Of a stretch of 18,856 bases of DNA, positions 1 to 6,515 are shown piece by piece. Within the stretch, counting starts at the first letter, position 1, and each line of letters opens with the position of its first letter. The stretch spans positions 1 through 18,856 of the forward strand of contig URGF01000028.1 of assembly GCA_900547285.1 (NCBI GenBank), read 5' to 3'. The notes under the pieces are model-generated. The model had not been told where the DNA came from and ran no database searches. It saw nothing but the letters and a program-made list of their open reading frames with translations. This DNA comes from an uncultured Collinsella sp. Lineage in GTDB: Bacteria > Actinomycetota > Coriobacteriia > Coriobacteriales > Coriobacteriaceae. A program made the position numbers and the translations under genes.

Positions 1-653
1 AGCTTCCCGTCGACGGCATGATTTTCAACCTGCGTCAGATGGTCGATGATTTCGATACGTTTGAGGCACCGAAGGACCTCAAGACGGTGATTATCACGCC
101 GATGGAGCATCCTACCTGCTCCACCGTCAGTGACGACCAAGAGGGCGGCGCGCGCATGGCGTGCGAGTACTTCTTGAATCACGGGCACAAGAACGTGTAC
201 TTCGTTTCTGGTAAAAAAGAGTCACTGTCGAGCCAATGTCGTATGAAAGGCTGGCGTGCGGCGCTCGAGGCGCGCGGCATTGAGCCGCCCGAGCCTCTGC
301 GGGGCGATTGGAATGCGGATAGCGGGTATGCCGCGGGCCTCGTGCTTGCCGATAAACCCGACTGCACGGCAGTCCTGGCCGCCAACGACTGCATGGCGAA
401 TGGCGTGATGATGGCCTTGCGCGACAAGGGGCTGAACGTGCCCGACGATGTGTCCGTGATTGGCTTTGATGACGAGCTTTACAAGACGATGCCCAACTCG
501 ATTTTGACGTCTGTGAAGTTTCGCCACCGCGAGCTGGGCATCCGTGCGCTTAACGAGGTCGTCGCAGGTCTGGAAGCCCCGAGCTCCAGAAGCCGTACGC
601 TCGTTTCGGGCGTGCTGGTCGAGCGTTCCAGCGTAAAGGACCTGCGGGCGTAG
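1..653 (+). CDS. LacI-family transcriptional regulator, C-terminal part (5' end outside window)
   Basis: This is the effector-binding part of a LacI/GalR-family regulator. The frame is open from base 3, where it reads LPVDGM, so the ATG at base 18 is internal and the true start and DNA-binding domain lie upstream of the window. The protein aligns by eye along its whole visible length with the two complete LacI-type proteins encoded further right: all share LPVDG, an EHP or AHP segment, a GDW..SGY.AG.. segment, an A.ND.MA.G stretch and a VPDDVSV.G.DD segment. These are typical of the periplasmic-binding-protein-like fold that senses a sugar or sugar phosphate. The protein ends in SSVKDLRA, close to the VRDLR end of the 4733-5737 protein. 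The gene is convergent with lacG and its target is unknown. The family call is firm; the ligand cannot be read from the sequence. Confidence 0.93.
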   Translation, partial: LPVDGMIFNLRQMVDDFDTFEAPKDLKTVIITPMEHPTCSTVSDDQEGGARMACEYFLNHGHKNVYFVSGKKESLSSQCRMKGWRAALEARGIEPPEPLRGDWNADSGYAAGLVLADKPDCTAVLAANDCMANGVMMALRDKGLNVPDDVSVIGFDDELYKTMPNSILTSVKFRHRELGIRALNEVVAGLEAPSSRSRTLVSGVLVERSSVKDLRA

Positions 654-671
654 ACGTGCTCGGCTCGTTCA

Positions 672-968
672 TCTTAATCTGTAACAGCTAGGACCGAAAA
701 TCCCTGTCAGATGTTACAGATCGAGATTTTTCGGCTCGGCCTATTCCGTTTGTCTCGATCTGTAACAGGTAGGAGCGAAATAACCCGCTAGTTGTTACAG
801 ATTTAGATTGAGGGAACTGCCCCGTGCATTCATCTCGATCTGTAACAACTAGACGCCCAAAACCGGTTTTAGTGTTACAGATTTAGACAATTCGGTCCGG
901 CCCGCCCTGTTTATCTCGATCTGTAACAGTTAGGACTGGAAAGCTCGGCTAGATGTTACAGATCGAGA
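672..968. repeat. Array of four palindromic units with about 80-base period
   Basis: Four units have perfect 10-base arms ATCTGTAACA / TGTTACAGAT at 677-721, 758-802, 838-882 and 919-963. Every unit is exactly 45 bases long, and starts are 81, 80 and 81 bases apart. In the fourth unit the arms extend to 15 bases (TCTCGATCTGTAACA at 914-928 and its exact reverse complement at 954-968). In the other units one outer end varies (TCTTAAT or ATTTAGA). The centres differ but keep hints of a second complementary step (TAG near the left arm, CTA near the right). Unit three has the 12-base palindrome AAAACCGGTTTT at 859-870. The spacers are also loosely alike (for example TCGGCTCGGCC against TCGGTCCGGCC). 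The array fills the gap between two convergent genes, as REP-like elements often do. Function unknown. Confidence 0.9.
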
Positions 969-989
969 CAAACGGCTCCTGACCAGCCC

Positions 990-1038
990 AAAAACAAAAA
1001 GACCGGGGGCGGCGCGCCGTGTGACGTGCCGCCCCCGG
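990..1038 (-). terminator. Intrinsic terminator of the lacE-lacG operon
   Basis: CCGGGGGCGGC at 1003-1013 pairs with GCCGCCCCCGG at 1028-1038. Three further pairs (one G-T) close the loop to about eight bases. Read on the minus strand the stem is followed by a T-rich run, CTTTTTGTTTTTGGG. The plus strand has no T run after the stem, so it terminates minus-strand transcription leaving lacG, about 55 bases past its stop codon. Confidence 0.88.
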
Positions 1039-1093
1039 CTGAGAAATGGGGGACAGGATATGTGAGCGGAGCAATTTTGCTCGCCGCAAGCCA

Positions 1094-2533
1094 CTAGTCC
1101 AGACGACGGGTCTGCGCCACGTGCTTGTACCAGTAGGCGCTTGCCTTGGGCGTGCGCCTCTGGGTTTCAAAGTCTACGTAGAAGAAGCCGTAGCGCTTGT
1201 TGTAGCCGTTGGTCCAGGAGAACTGGTCCTGCAGGCTCCACAGGAAGTAGCCGCCCACGTTGACGCCCACCTCCATGGCCTTAAGCAGCCAGCGCAGGTG
1301 CTGCTCGATATAGTCGATGCGCGGCTGGTCGTCCACAAAACCGTCCTTGTAGGGGTCCTTGTAGCCCATGCCGTTCTCGGTGATGAAGATCTGCTTGTAG
1401 TTGGGGTAGCGCTGCTTAATGTAGACGAGCAGATCGAACAGGCCCTCGGGATAGATGATCCAGTCCCAGTCGGTGGTGGGGATACCAGGCTTGTTCACAT
1501 GCTCGCCAATACCCTTAACGCGCCAGCGGCCGGTGCCCTTCTCGCCCGTACCGTTGTGGTGCAGGTCGTTCTCGCCATCGTAAGCCTTCAAGAAGCGGCA
1601 CTGGTAGTTGTTAACGCCCAGGTAGTCGTTGTAGAGCGCGGCCTCGCGCATAATCTCGAGGTCCTCGTCCAGGATCTCGATGGTGCCGCCTGAGACGGCA
1701 GCCAGGCGGTTGGCGCACTCGAGGGTGTCGGGGGCATAGTCGCCGCGGAAGGTGGCGTCGAGCAGAAACTGGTTCTGCAGCACGTGCTCGTTGTTGGCGG
1801 CTTTGATGTCGGCGGGGTCGTTCTCGTTGAGCGGATACTTAAACTCCAGCGACTGAATGACGCCGATCTTGCCCTTAAAGCCGCCGTTGTGGAAGGCCAG
1901 CACGGCCTTGGCGTGGGCGAGCATCATGTTGTGCTCGCACTGGAAGGCCTCGGCCAGATGCGCCTTGACGCCACCGGGGAAGGTGCCCTCAATGTAGGTG
2001 TTGGAGGCGTCGGCCCAGATCTCGTTAAAGGTGAACCAGTAGGTTACCTGGTCGGCGTACTCCTTAAAGCAGAAGGTGGCAAAGTCCACAAAGGCGTCGA
2101 TGGTCTCGCGGTTGAGGAAGTCGCCCTTCTCAAAGAGGGGAAGCGGCGTATCGAAGTGATGCAGCGTGACAAACGGCTCAACGTGGTGCTTGTGGCATTC
2201 GGCGAAGAGATCGTGATAGAACTGGACACCCTCGGGGTTAATCTCACCGATACCGTTGGGGAAGATGCGGCTCCAGGCGATGGAGAGGCGAATGCCGTTG
2301 ATGCCAAACTCCTCGCACAGCTCCAAATCGACGGGGTACTGGTTGTAGAAGTCCGAAGCGGGATCGGGGGAAAAGCGCCCCTGGGCCTCCAGGAAGTCGT
2401 CCCAGGCAACCTTGCCCTTACCGTGAGTGCGGGTCTCACCCTCTACCTGGTAGGCAGCGGTAGCACCGCCAAAGACAAAGTCCTCGGGAAACTGCGCAGG
2501 CGGGTTGGTGACGCTAGCAGGGTTAACGGACAT
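1094..2533 (-). CDS. lacG: 6-phospho-beta-galactosidase (glycoside hydrolase family 1)
   Basis: LacG hydrolyses lactose-6-phosphate in the cytoplasm to glucose and galactose-6-phosphate. The sequence follows Lactococcus-type LacG closely (FGGATAAYQ, ASDFYN.YPVDL, HVEPFVTLHHFDTP). With the start used here (479 residues), the acid/base Glu171 is in TFNE and the nucleophile Glu386 is in ITENG. Ser439, Lys446 and Tyr448, in the segment SWTNGYNKRY, match the spacing of the phosphate-binding residues that mark 6-phospho-glycosidases. The ATG at 2533 was chosen because it begins 13 residues before the conserved PEDFVFGG. An ATG at 2572 would add 13 residues, but it lies in the loop of a hairpin and has no better ribosome site. 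The gene is 66 bases after lacE and shares its promoter and terminator. Phospho-beta-glucosidase activity is a less likely alternative. Confidence 0.93.
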   Translation of the reverse strand: MSVNPASVTNPPAQFPEDFVFGGATAAYQVEGETRTHGKGKVAWDDFLEAQGRFSPDPASDFYNQYPVDLELCEEFGINGIRLSIAWSRIFPNGIGEINPEGVQFYHDLFAECHKHHVEPFVTLHHFDTPLPLFEKGDFLNRETIDAFVDFATFCFKEYADQVTYWFTFNEIWADASNTYIEGTFPGGVKAHLAEAFQCEHNMMLAHAKAVLAFHNGGFKGKIGVIQSLEFKYPLNENDPADIKAANNEHVLQNQFLLDATFRGDYAPDTLECANRLAAVSGGTIEILDEDLEIMREAALYNDYLGVNNYQCRFLKAYDGENDLHHNGTGEKGTGRWRVKGIGEHVNKPGIPTTDWDWIIYPEGLFDLLVYIKQRYPNYKQIFITENGMGYKDPYKDGFVDDQPRIDYIEQHLRWLLKAMEVGVNVGGYFLWSLQDQFSWTNGYNKRYGFFYVDFETQRRTPKASAYWYKHVAQTRRLD

Positions 2534-2556
2534 GATGATCCAATCGTTTAAATCGA

Positions 2557-2590
2557 AGGACCAGCCGGTCATGGATGGTCGGCTGGCCCT
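2557..2590 (-). other. Hairpin between lacE and lacG
   Basis: Bases 2557-2567 pair with 2580-2590, an 11-pair stem with one G-U on the minus strand, around a 12-base loop. On the minus strand it follows the lacE stop by about ten bases and is followed by CTTCGATTTAAACG, which is only weakly T-rich. It could attenuate transcription into lacG or protect the lacE message. The stem is seen; any role is inference. Confidence 0.55.
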
Positions 2591-2599
2591 AAGCGTTAC

Positions 2600-4375
2600 T
2601 TACTTCGAAAGCTGTTCACTCACGAAGGCGAGAGACTTGTCGCCGTTCTGGGAGAGCTCGATGTACTGCTTACCGCGGCAGGCGACGCACTTGTTGCCCA
2701 CGCGCTCGCAGTCTTTCTGCAGGTCGGCCAGGTAGCTGGCGGCCTGCGGGGCCAGGACGACCAGGTCAAATTCGGGGAGCATGTCAACGTGGTTGCCATA
2801 GGCCTCGGCAGCGGTCTCAAGATTGATGCCGCGCTCCTTGGCGGCCTTGGCCAGCGCGTTGGCGAGCAGGCCCGAGGTACCGCCGCCCTGGCAGAGCACG
2901 AGCACGCGCTTGCCGTTGAGGTCGCTGGCGGTCGTTGCCTCGGCAGCGGGTGCTGCGGAGGCGGCGGGGGCGTCGGCCTTTACGGCCTCGGCGCCGGCGC
3001 CGGCGGCAACGCTCTTGGCATCGGCCTTGCCCTGGAAGGCATCGTTAAGCTTGGCGGCCTTCTCGGCGTTCTTGGCGGCAAGCTCCTCCTGGGAGATCTC
3101 GGCCTCCTCGGCGCACTTCTGGGCGTCATAGGCTCGGAAGAACGGGTAGTACAGAACGAAGTCGACGACCAGGATAAGGGCGAGCATCACAAAGGCGAGC
3201 GGCTGGAAGCCCAGGCCCATGATGGTGCCGATGGGGCCGGGGACGGTCCAGGGCAGGGTGTACATAAAGCCGTTCATGCCCAAGAAGTCGATAAAGATCT
3301 TGAGGATCCAGATATTGGCGATCGGGGCAAAGACAAACGGGACAAAGAAGACGGGGTTGAGCACGATGGGCGCGGCGAACAGCAGCGGCTCGTTGACGGC
3401 AAAGCACACGGGGACGATAGCTGCCTTACCGACGGCGCGCATCTCCTGAGACTTGGCCAGGAAGCAGAACATAAAGACCAGGACGAGCGTGGCGCCGGTG
3501 CCGCCCATGCAGACGACGAAGTACTGGGCACCCTGGGTCAGGACAGCAGAAGCGTGCTGACCAGCCTGGAACGCAGCCAGGTTGTCGGTCATGTTGGCAA
3601 CGAGGGCGGCGGCGATGGCGGGCTCGACGATTGAGGGGCCGTGGACGCCGACGAACCAGAAGAGGCTCATGGCGCCGTAAATTACAGCGAGGCCAATATA
3701 GCCGTCGGCAGCGGTGAACAGGGGCTGGAACACCTGGATGACGCCCTGGGCAAAGCAGAAGCCAAAGGCAGCGCGGAAGACGATGTCAAAGACCCAAAAG
3801 ACGGTGATGCAGACGGAGAAGGGGATGATGTCCTTAAAGGTCTGCGAGATGTTGGGCGGAACCTGCTCGGGCATCTTGACGGTGATGTTGCGCTTAATGA
3901 AGAACTTGTAGATGATGCCGGTCACAAACGCAGCGATGAAGGCGGTCAGCAGGCCTTTGGAACCAAGGTAGGTGGTGTTGAAGCCGCTGGCGGCGTCCGT
4001 GGCGATGGTGTCGCTCGAAAGGAGCAAGAAGCCGATGATGGCCGCGCACATGCACGAGATGAAGTTGATCTGGTTGTTCTTGGGCAGATCGCGGTTCTGG
4101 GCGTCGGCGAAGTGCTTGGCCGTGGTGGCGGCGCAGGCGATGGCCAGGATGCCCATGGAGTAGTTGTAGCACTTCCACAGGGCGTTGTTGATGTCATCGG
4201 GCCAGTAGAAACCCCAGATGTTGGGGACCGAGGCTACCAGGCAAAAGATGGACGAGAAGATGATGATGGGGATGACGGAGATAAAGCCGTCGCGGATCGC
4301 CTTGAGATACTTGTTGCGGGCGATCGCGTTGAAAAAGGGCTGGCCCTTTTCGATGATGGCGATGAGTTGCTCCAT
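2600..4375 (-). CDS. lacE: Lactose-specific PTS permease, EIICB
   Basis: This membrane protein (591 residues) imports lactose and phosphorylates it during uptake. The EIIC part, residues 1 to about 420, has many hydrophobic segments, with GVHGPS at 243-248 and NEPLLF at 328-333 as expected for the lactose/cellobiose family. A charged stretch and an Ala-rich linker (about 420-485) lead to the EIIB domain. There VLVLCQGGGTSG places the phosphocysteine at Cys495. Length and order match LacE of Firmicutes (about 570 residues); the linker is somewhat longer and very Ala-rich. The ATG at 4375 has AGGAG eight bases upstream. The partner EIIA (lacF) is encoded on the other strand beyond the regulator gene, rather than in the same operon. 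LacG directly downstream supports lactose as substrate over cellobiose. Confidence 0.93.
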   Translation of the reverse strand: MEQLIAIIEKGQPFFNAIARNKYLKAIRDGFISVIPIIIFSSIFCLVASVPNIWGFYWPDDINNALWKCYNYSMGILAIACAATTAKHFADAQNRDLPKNNQINFISCMCAAIIGFLLLSSDTIATDAASGFNTTYLGSKGLLTAFIAAFVTGIIYKFFIKRNITVKMPEQVPPNISQTFKDIIPFSVCITVFWVFDIVFRAAFGFCFAQGVIQVFQPLFTAADGYIGLAVIYGAMSLFWFVGVHGPSIVEPAIAAALVANMTDNLAAFQAGQHASAVLTQGAQYFVVCMGGTGATLVLVFMFCFLAKSQEMRAVGKAAIVPVCFAVNEPLLFAAPIVLNPVFFVPFVFAPIANIWILKIFIDFLGMNGFMYTLPWTVPGPIGTIMGLGFQPLAFVMLALILVVDFVLYYPFFRAYDAQKCAEEAEISQEELAAKNAEKAAKLNDAFQGKADAKSVAAGAGAEAVKADAPAASAAPAAEATTASDLNGKRVLVLCQGGGTSGLLANALAKAAKERGINLETAAEAYGNHVDMLPEFDLVVLAPQAASYLADLQKDCERVGNKCVACRGKQYIELSQNGDKSLAFVSEQLSK

Positions 4376-4416
4376 GCAATGCTCCTAAGAGTCGGTGGGT
4401 TTGCAACGATGGTAGC

Positions 4417-4438
4417 TTTTGGCGTTCGGTTGCCAAAA
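4417..4438. promoter_or_regulatory. Inverted repeat in the lacE leader
   Basis: TTTTGGC at 4417-4423 is repeated inverted as GCCAAAA at 4432-4438 with an eight-base spacer, 42-63 bases upstream of the lacE start and touching operator copy A. It may be a second protein site or a leader hairpin. No function can be assigned. Confidence 0.45.
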
Positions 4439-4453
4439 TGTTGACGTTGCCAT
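4436..4453 (-). promoter_or_regulatory. Putative LacI-type operator, copy A
   Basis: The minus strand reads ATGGCAACGTCAACATTT. It differs from copy B (4558-4575) at one of 18 positions and has the central CG and partial dyad symmetry typical of LacI-family operators. It lies about 60-80 bases upstream of lacE, a position suited to blocking lacE-lacG transcription. The likely binder is the divergent regulator at 4733-5737 (inference). Confidence 0.7.
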
Positions 4454-4473
4454 TTTGCGATACAAAAAAAGAC

Positions 4474-4522
4474 GCGAACCGGTGGTTCCTGTGCCTGCGA
4501 ACCGTCGATTCCTTACGCGTAA
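4474..4522. promoter_or_regulatory. Further symmetric sites in the lacE/lacI control region
   Basis: GAACC and GGTTC form an inverted repeat at 4476-4488. GCGAACCG occurs as a direct repeat at 4474-4481 and 4497-4504. TTACGCGTAA at 4513-4522 is a perfect 10-base palindrome. The whole 4376-4732 gap contains no gene, and no clear -35/-10 pair for lacE could be picked out by eye. Roles are unknown. Confidence 0.4.
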
Positions 4523-4557
4523 ACGGTTGAGCCGCCCGGTGGCTCTGTGTTTGCGCA

Positions 4558-4575
4558 ATGGCAACGTTAACATTT
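4558..4575 (+). promoter_or_regulatory. Putative LacI-type operator, copy B
   Basis: ATGGCAACGTTAACATTT, 17 of 18 identical to copy A and in the opposite orientation, with centres about 121 bases apart. It includes ACGTTAACA, the core also found in the three operators near galK. Two such sites at this distance could be bridged by a tetrameric or paired repressor (inference). Confidence 0.7.
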
Positions 4576-4702
4576 GGTCGACAAAAGCCGTTCGGGGAGG
4601 CAAAAATGTCGGTGAACGGTAGGTTTTGGGTGGTGAGCGTATGGTGGGGGAGGCGTTAGATATACTTGAAGACGTTTCATTTGACTGCGTAGGGTGTCAC
4701 CA

Positions 4703-4720
4703 ATGGCATCGTTGACATAG
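4703..4720 (+). promoter_or_regulatory. Putative LacI-type operator, copy C (autoregulation)
   Basis: ATGGCATCGTTGACATAG matches copy B at 14 of 18 positions. It ends 12 bases before the regulator's ATG, so a bound protein would sit on the start of its own gene. A TATACT at 4661-4666 could be the -10 box, which would place this site just downstream of the transcription start; no good -35 was seen. Confidence 0.6.
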
Positions 4721-4732
4721 AAAGATCGACCT

Positions 4733-5737
4733 ATGGCCGCTGTTAAAAAATCGGTATCCGTCAAAGACGTAGCGCGCCTCGCGGGCGTCTCGGAGCAGAC
4801 GGTCTCGCGCACCGTGCACGATTCGCCCAGCGTGCGCCCCGAGACCAAGGAACGCGTGCGTGCCGCCATGCGCGAGCTGGGGTATCGCCCCAATTTTGCC
4901 GGTCGATCGCTGCGCCGCGGCAAGTTTAAGACCGTCGGCGTCGCCATGTTCAACATTACCGGTACCGGCAACCTCGACCGTATGGAGGGCTTTGCCGCCG
5001 CGGCCGACAAACATGGCTATGCCATCACCCTCACTAAAGTAGACGGACACCCCTATACCCTTGAGAGCGCATCATCGCGTATGAGTGCACTGCCAGTGGA
5101 CGGTATGGTTGTAATCATGAACCGCATGCCGGCGGACTTTGGAACCTTTGAACCGCTGCCCGGTATGCAGACAGTGCTCGTTACCATGCTGGAGCATCCG
5201 CTGTGCTCGACGGTCGATAACGATCAGTTCGATTGTTCACGCCAAGTGGTCGAGTACTTGCTGGGGCAGGGACACAAGACCGTGCACTTTATCTCGTGTC
5301 CCGAGCGCTCGCTTTCGGGCATGCGGCGCGAGGAAGGCTGGCGTGAGACATTGCGTGTGCACGGCATTGAGCCCCCGCAGCTCGTGCGCGGCGACTGGAC
5401 GGCGCAGAGTGGATATGCTGCCGGCCAGGTGCTTGCGGATGATCCGACCTGCACGGCCATTTATGCCTCCAACGACGCCATGGCCTACGGCTGCATCCGT
5501 GGGCTCGAGTCGCGCGGGAAGTGCGTGCCCCAGGACGTGAGCGTGGTGGGTGTTGACGATAGCCTGGGCGATATCGTGCCCGACCGTCGCCTGACCACGG
5601 TGCGCTTTGACAACAAGCGCGTCGGCATGTGGGCGGTCGACAAGATTGCCGGCGCCGATGGGGGTGCGTCTGGCGTGGAGCACATGCTGATCCCCGGTGT
5701 GCTCGTAGAGGGCGATACGGTGCGCGATTTGCGTTAG
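4733..5737 (+). CDS. LacI-family transcriptional regulator, probable lac repressor
   Basis: This is a complete LacI/GalR-family protein of 334 residues. The N-terminal helix-turn-helix is at about residues 9-28 (VSVKDVARLAGVSEQTVSRT). It is followed by the hinge YRPNFAGRSLRRGK (51-64), in which the usual hinge Ala position is Gly. The sugar-sensing domain follows, with LPVDG, EHPLCSTVDNDQ, GDW..QSGYAAG and VVGVDDS. The ribosome site is weak (GAAAGA). The start is supported by the family-typical distance to the helix-turn-helix. The gene diverges from lacE-lacG and is followed by lacF, so the natural targets are the lac genes and itself, through the three 18-base sites in 4436-4720. The inducer may be lactose-6-phosphate, galactose-6-phosphate or a related sugar, which the sequence does not settle. 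No terminator was seen after the stop codon. Confidence 0.93.
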   Translation: MAAVKKSVSVKDVARLAGVSEQTVSRTVHDSPSVRPETKERVRAAMRELGYRPNFAGRSLRRGKFKTVGVAMFNITGTGNLDRMEGFAAAADKHGYAITLTKVDGHPYTLESASSRMSALPVDGMVVIMNRMPADFGTFEPLPGMQTVLVTMLEHPLCSTVDNDQFDCSRQVVEYLLGQGHKTVHFISCPERSLSGMRREEGWRETLRVHGIEPPQLVRGDWTAQSGYAAGQVLADDPTCTAIYASNDAMAYGCIRGLESRGKCVPQDVSVVGVDDSLGDIVPDRRLTTVRFDNKRVGMWAVDKIAGADGGASGVEHMLIPGVLVEGDTVRDLR

Positions 5738-5768
5738 GGTGCGGTCCTGTTTGGGTTGTCACTAACTG

Positions 5769-5891
5769 TGTTCGATATTGTTCAGATTGGTTTAAAAACC
5801 GTTCACGGGCGAAAAGTGACCGTTCATAGCTTGAAATTACGTTTTGCGCTGTTCTTTTTTGTTTGAATGTTAATGTTTCTGTCATACAGAA
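5769..5891 (+). promoter_or_regulatory. lacF control region with TGTTC half-sites
   Basis: The 214-base gap before lacF holds TGTTC or close variants at 5769, 5779, 5799, 5820 and 5850. It also holds the inverted repeat TTCTGT / ACAGAA at 5877-5891. TGTTCTTTTTTG at 5850-5861 occurs in reverse orientation upstream of lacA (7691-7702). GTTTGAATGT at 5861-5870 and ATGCCCGGAC at 5902-5911 also have counterparts there. A tentative promoter is TTGAAT at 5863-5868 with TACAGA at 5885-5890. The binding protein is unknown. Confidence 0.5.
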
Positions 5892-5951
5892 CGCAACGCG
5901 TATGCCCGGACGCGATGCTCTCCATTGGTTCATATGTGAAAGGAACGCAAC

Positions 5952-6290
5952 ATGGCAACCAAAGAAGAAATCTCGATGGTTGGATTCGAGATTGTCGCAT
6001 ACGCAGGTGACGCCCAGACCGATCTGCTTGCAGCGCTCGATGCTGCTCGCGAGGGCGATTTTGAGAAGGCCGAACAGCTGCACAAGGATGCCAGCGATGC
6101 ACTTATCGGCGCCCACGACACGCAGACCAAGCTGCTTTCGCAGGAGGCCGGCGGTGGCGAGATGGAGATGACCTTCATCATGGCTCACGCTCAGGATACC
6201 CTCATGACCACTATGATCCTGGAGAAGCAGGCCCGCTTTACCATCGATGCCTACAAGCGCATTGCCGAGCTCGAGGCCAAGCTCGCCTAA
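5952..6290 (+). CDS. lacF: Lactose-specific PTS EIIA component
   Basis: LacF passes phosphate from HPr to the EIIB domain of LacE in the cytoplasm. The 112-residue protein matches the lactose/cellobiose EIIA family (usually about 105 residues): GFEIVAYAGDA at 11-21, a helical AHD.QT segment at 54-59, and the active-site stretch IMAHAQDTLMTT. The phosphorylated His is His79, and Asp82 corresponds to the metal-binding Asp. The neighbouring residue, His in Lactococcus LacF, is Thr83 here. The ATG at 5952 is preceded by AAAGGA. The gene stands alone between the regulator and a terminator, separate from lacE, with its own control region. Cellobiose or other diglucosides are possible substrates of this family; lacEG and lacABC nearby favour lactose. 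Confidence 0.93.
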   Translation: MATKEEISMVGFEIVAYAGDAQTDLLAALDAAREGDFEKAEQLHKDASDALIGAHDTQTKLLSQEAGGGEMEMTFIMAHAQDTLMTTMILEKQARFTIDAYKRIAELEAKLA

Positions 6291-6317
6291 CGAGTCCTCA
6301 CAACCAAGTCCCCTTCC

Positions 6318-6351
6318 AAAAGCTCTGCCGCTACCCGCGGTAGGGCTTTTT
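6318..6351 (+). terminator. Intrinsic terminator after lacF
   Basis: AGCTCTGCCGC at 6321-6331 pairs with GCGGTAGGGCT at 6337-6347 (11 pairs, two G-U) around the loop TACCC. The right arm runs into TTTTT and the left is flanked by AAA. It lies about 30 bases after the lacF stop codon. Confidence 0.85.
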
Positions 6352-6381
6352 CTGTCCTCCTCCCCGCAACTCATCCCGAGA

Positions 6382-6430
6382 TAGTCATTGGGGACGTTCT
6401 TAAATGACTAGTCATTGGGGACAGTCTTGG
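6382..6430. repeat. Intergenic GGGGAC-type repeat, copy 1
   Basis: TAGTCATTGGGGAC occurs twice, at 6382-6395 and 6409-6422. Between the copies is GTTCTTAAATGAC, so ATGACTAGTCAT (6404-6415) also forms a palindrome. The same sequence family appears at 11067-11120. It resembles REP-type elements scattered between genes; that similarity is from memory and was not searched. Confidence 0.6.
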
Positions 6431-6471
6431 TGCGCTCCGTTCGTCTTCCCGTTCGATTTTTGCTCGGTGGG

Positions 6472-6477
6472 TATACT
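6472..6477 (+). promoter_or_regulatory. Possible -10 box for the membrane-protein gene
   Basis: TATACT lies about 40 bases upstream of the ATG at 6516, after a G-rich GGTGGG. No convincing -35 box is at the right distance, so this is tentative. Confidence 0.3.
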
Positions 6478-6515
6478 TTCTTTCGCATTAAACGCCGGAC
6501 TGAGGAGGTATCCAA

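Noticed and set aside
677..963. CRISPR array
   Set aside because: Units are palindromic with variable centres, only the arms are conserved, and spacers are related to each other; no cas gene is present.
2789..4444. Two long plus-strand frames (2789-3634 and 3641-4444) over lacE
   Set aside because: Gly/Asp/Val-rich shadows antisense to a membrane permease with intact motifs.
5289..6374. Minus-strand open frame of 361 codons over the regulator end and lacF
   Set aside because: It crosses the lacF control region and two real genes, and its composition (Arg/Ser-rich) is typical of a shadow frame.
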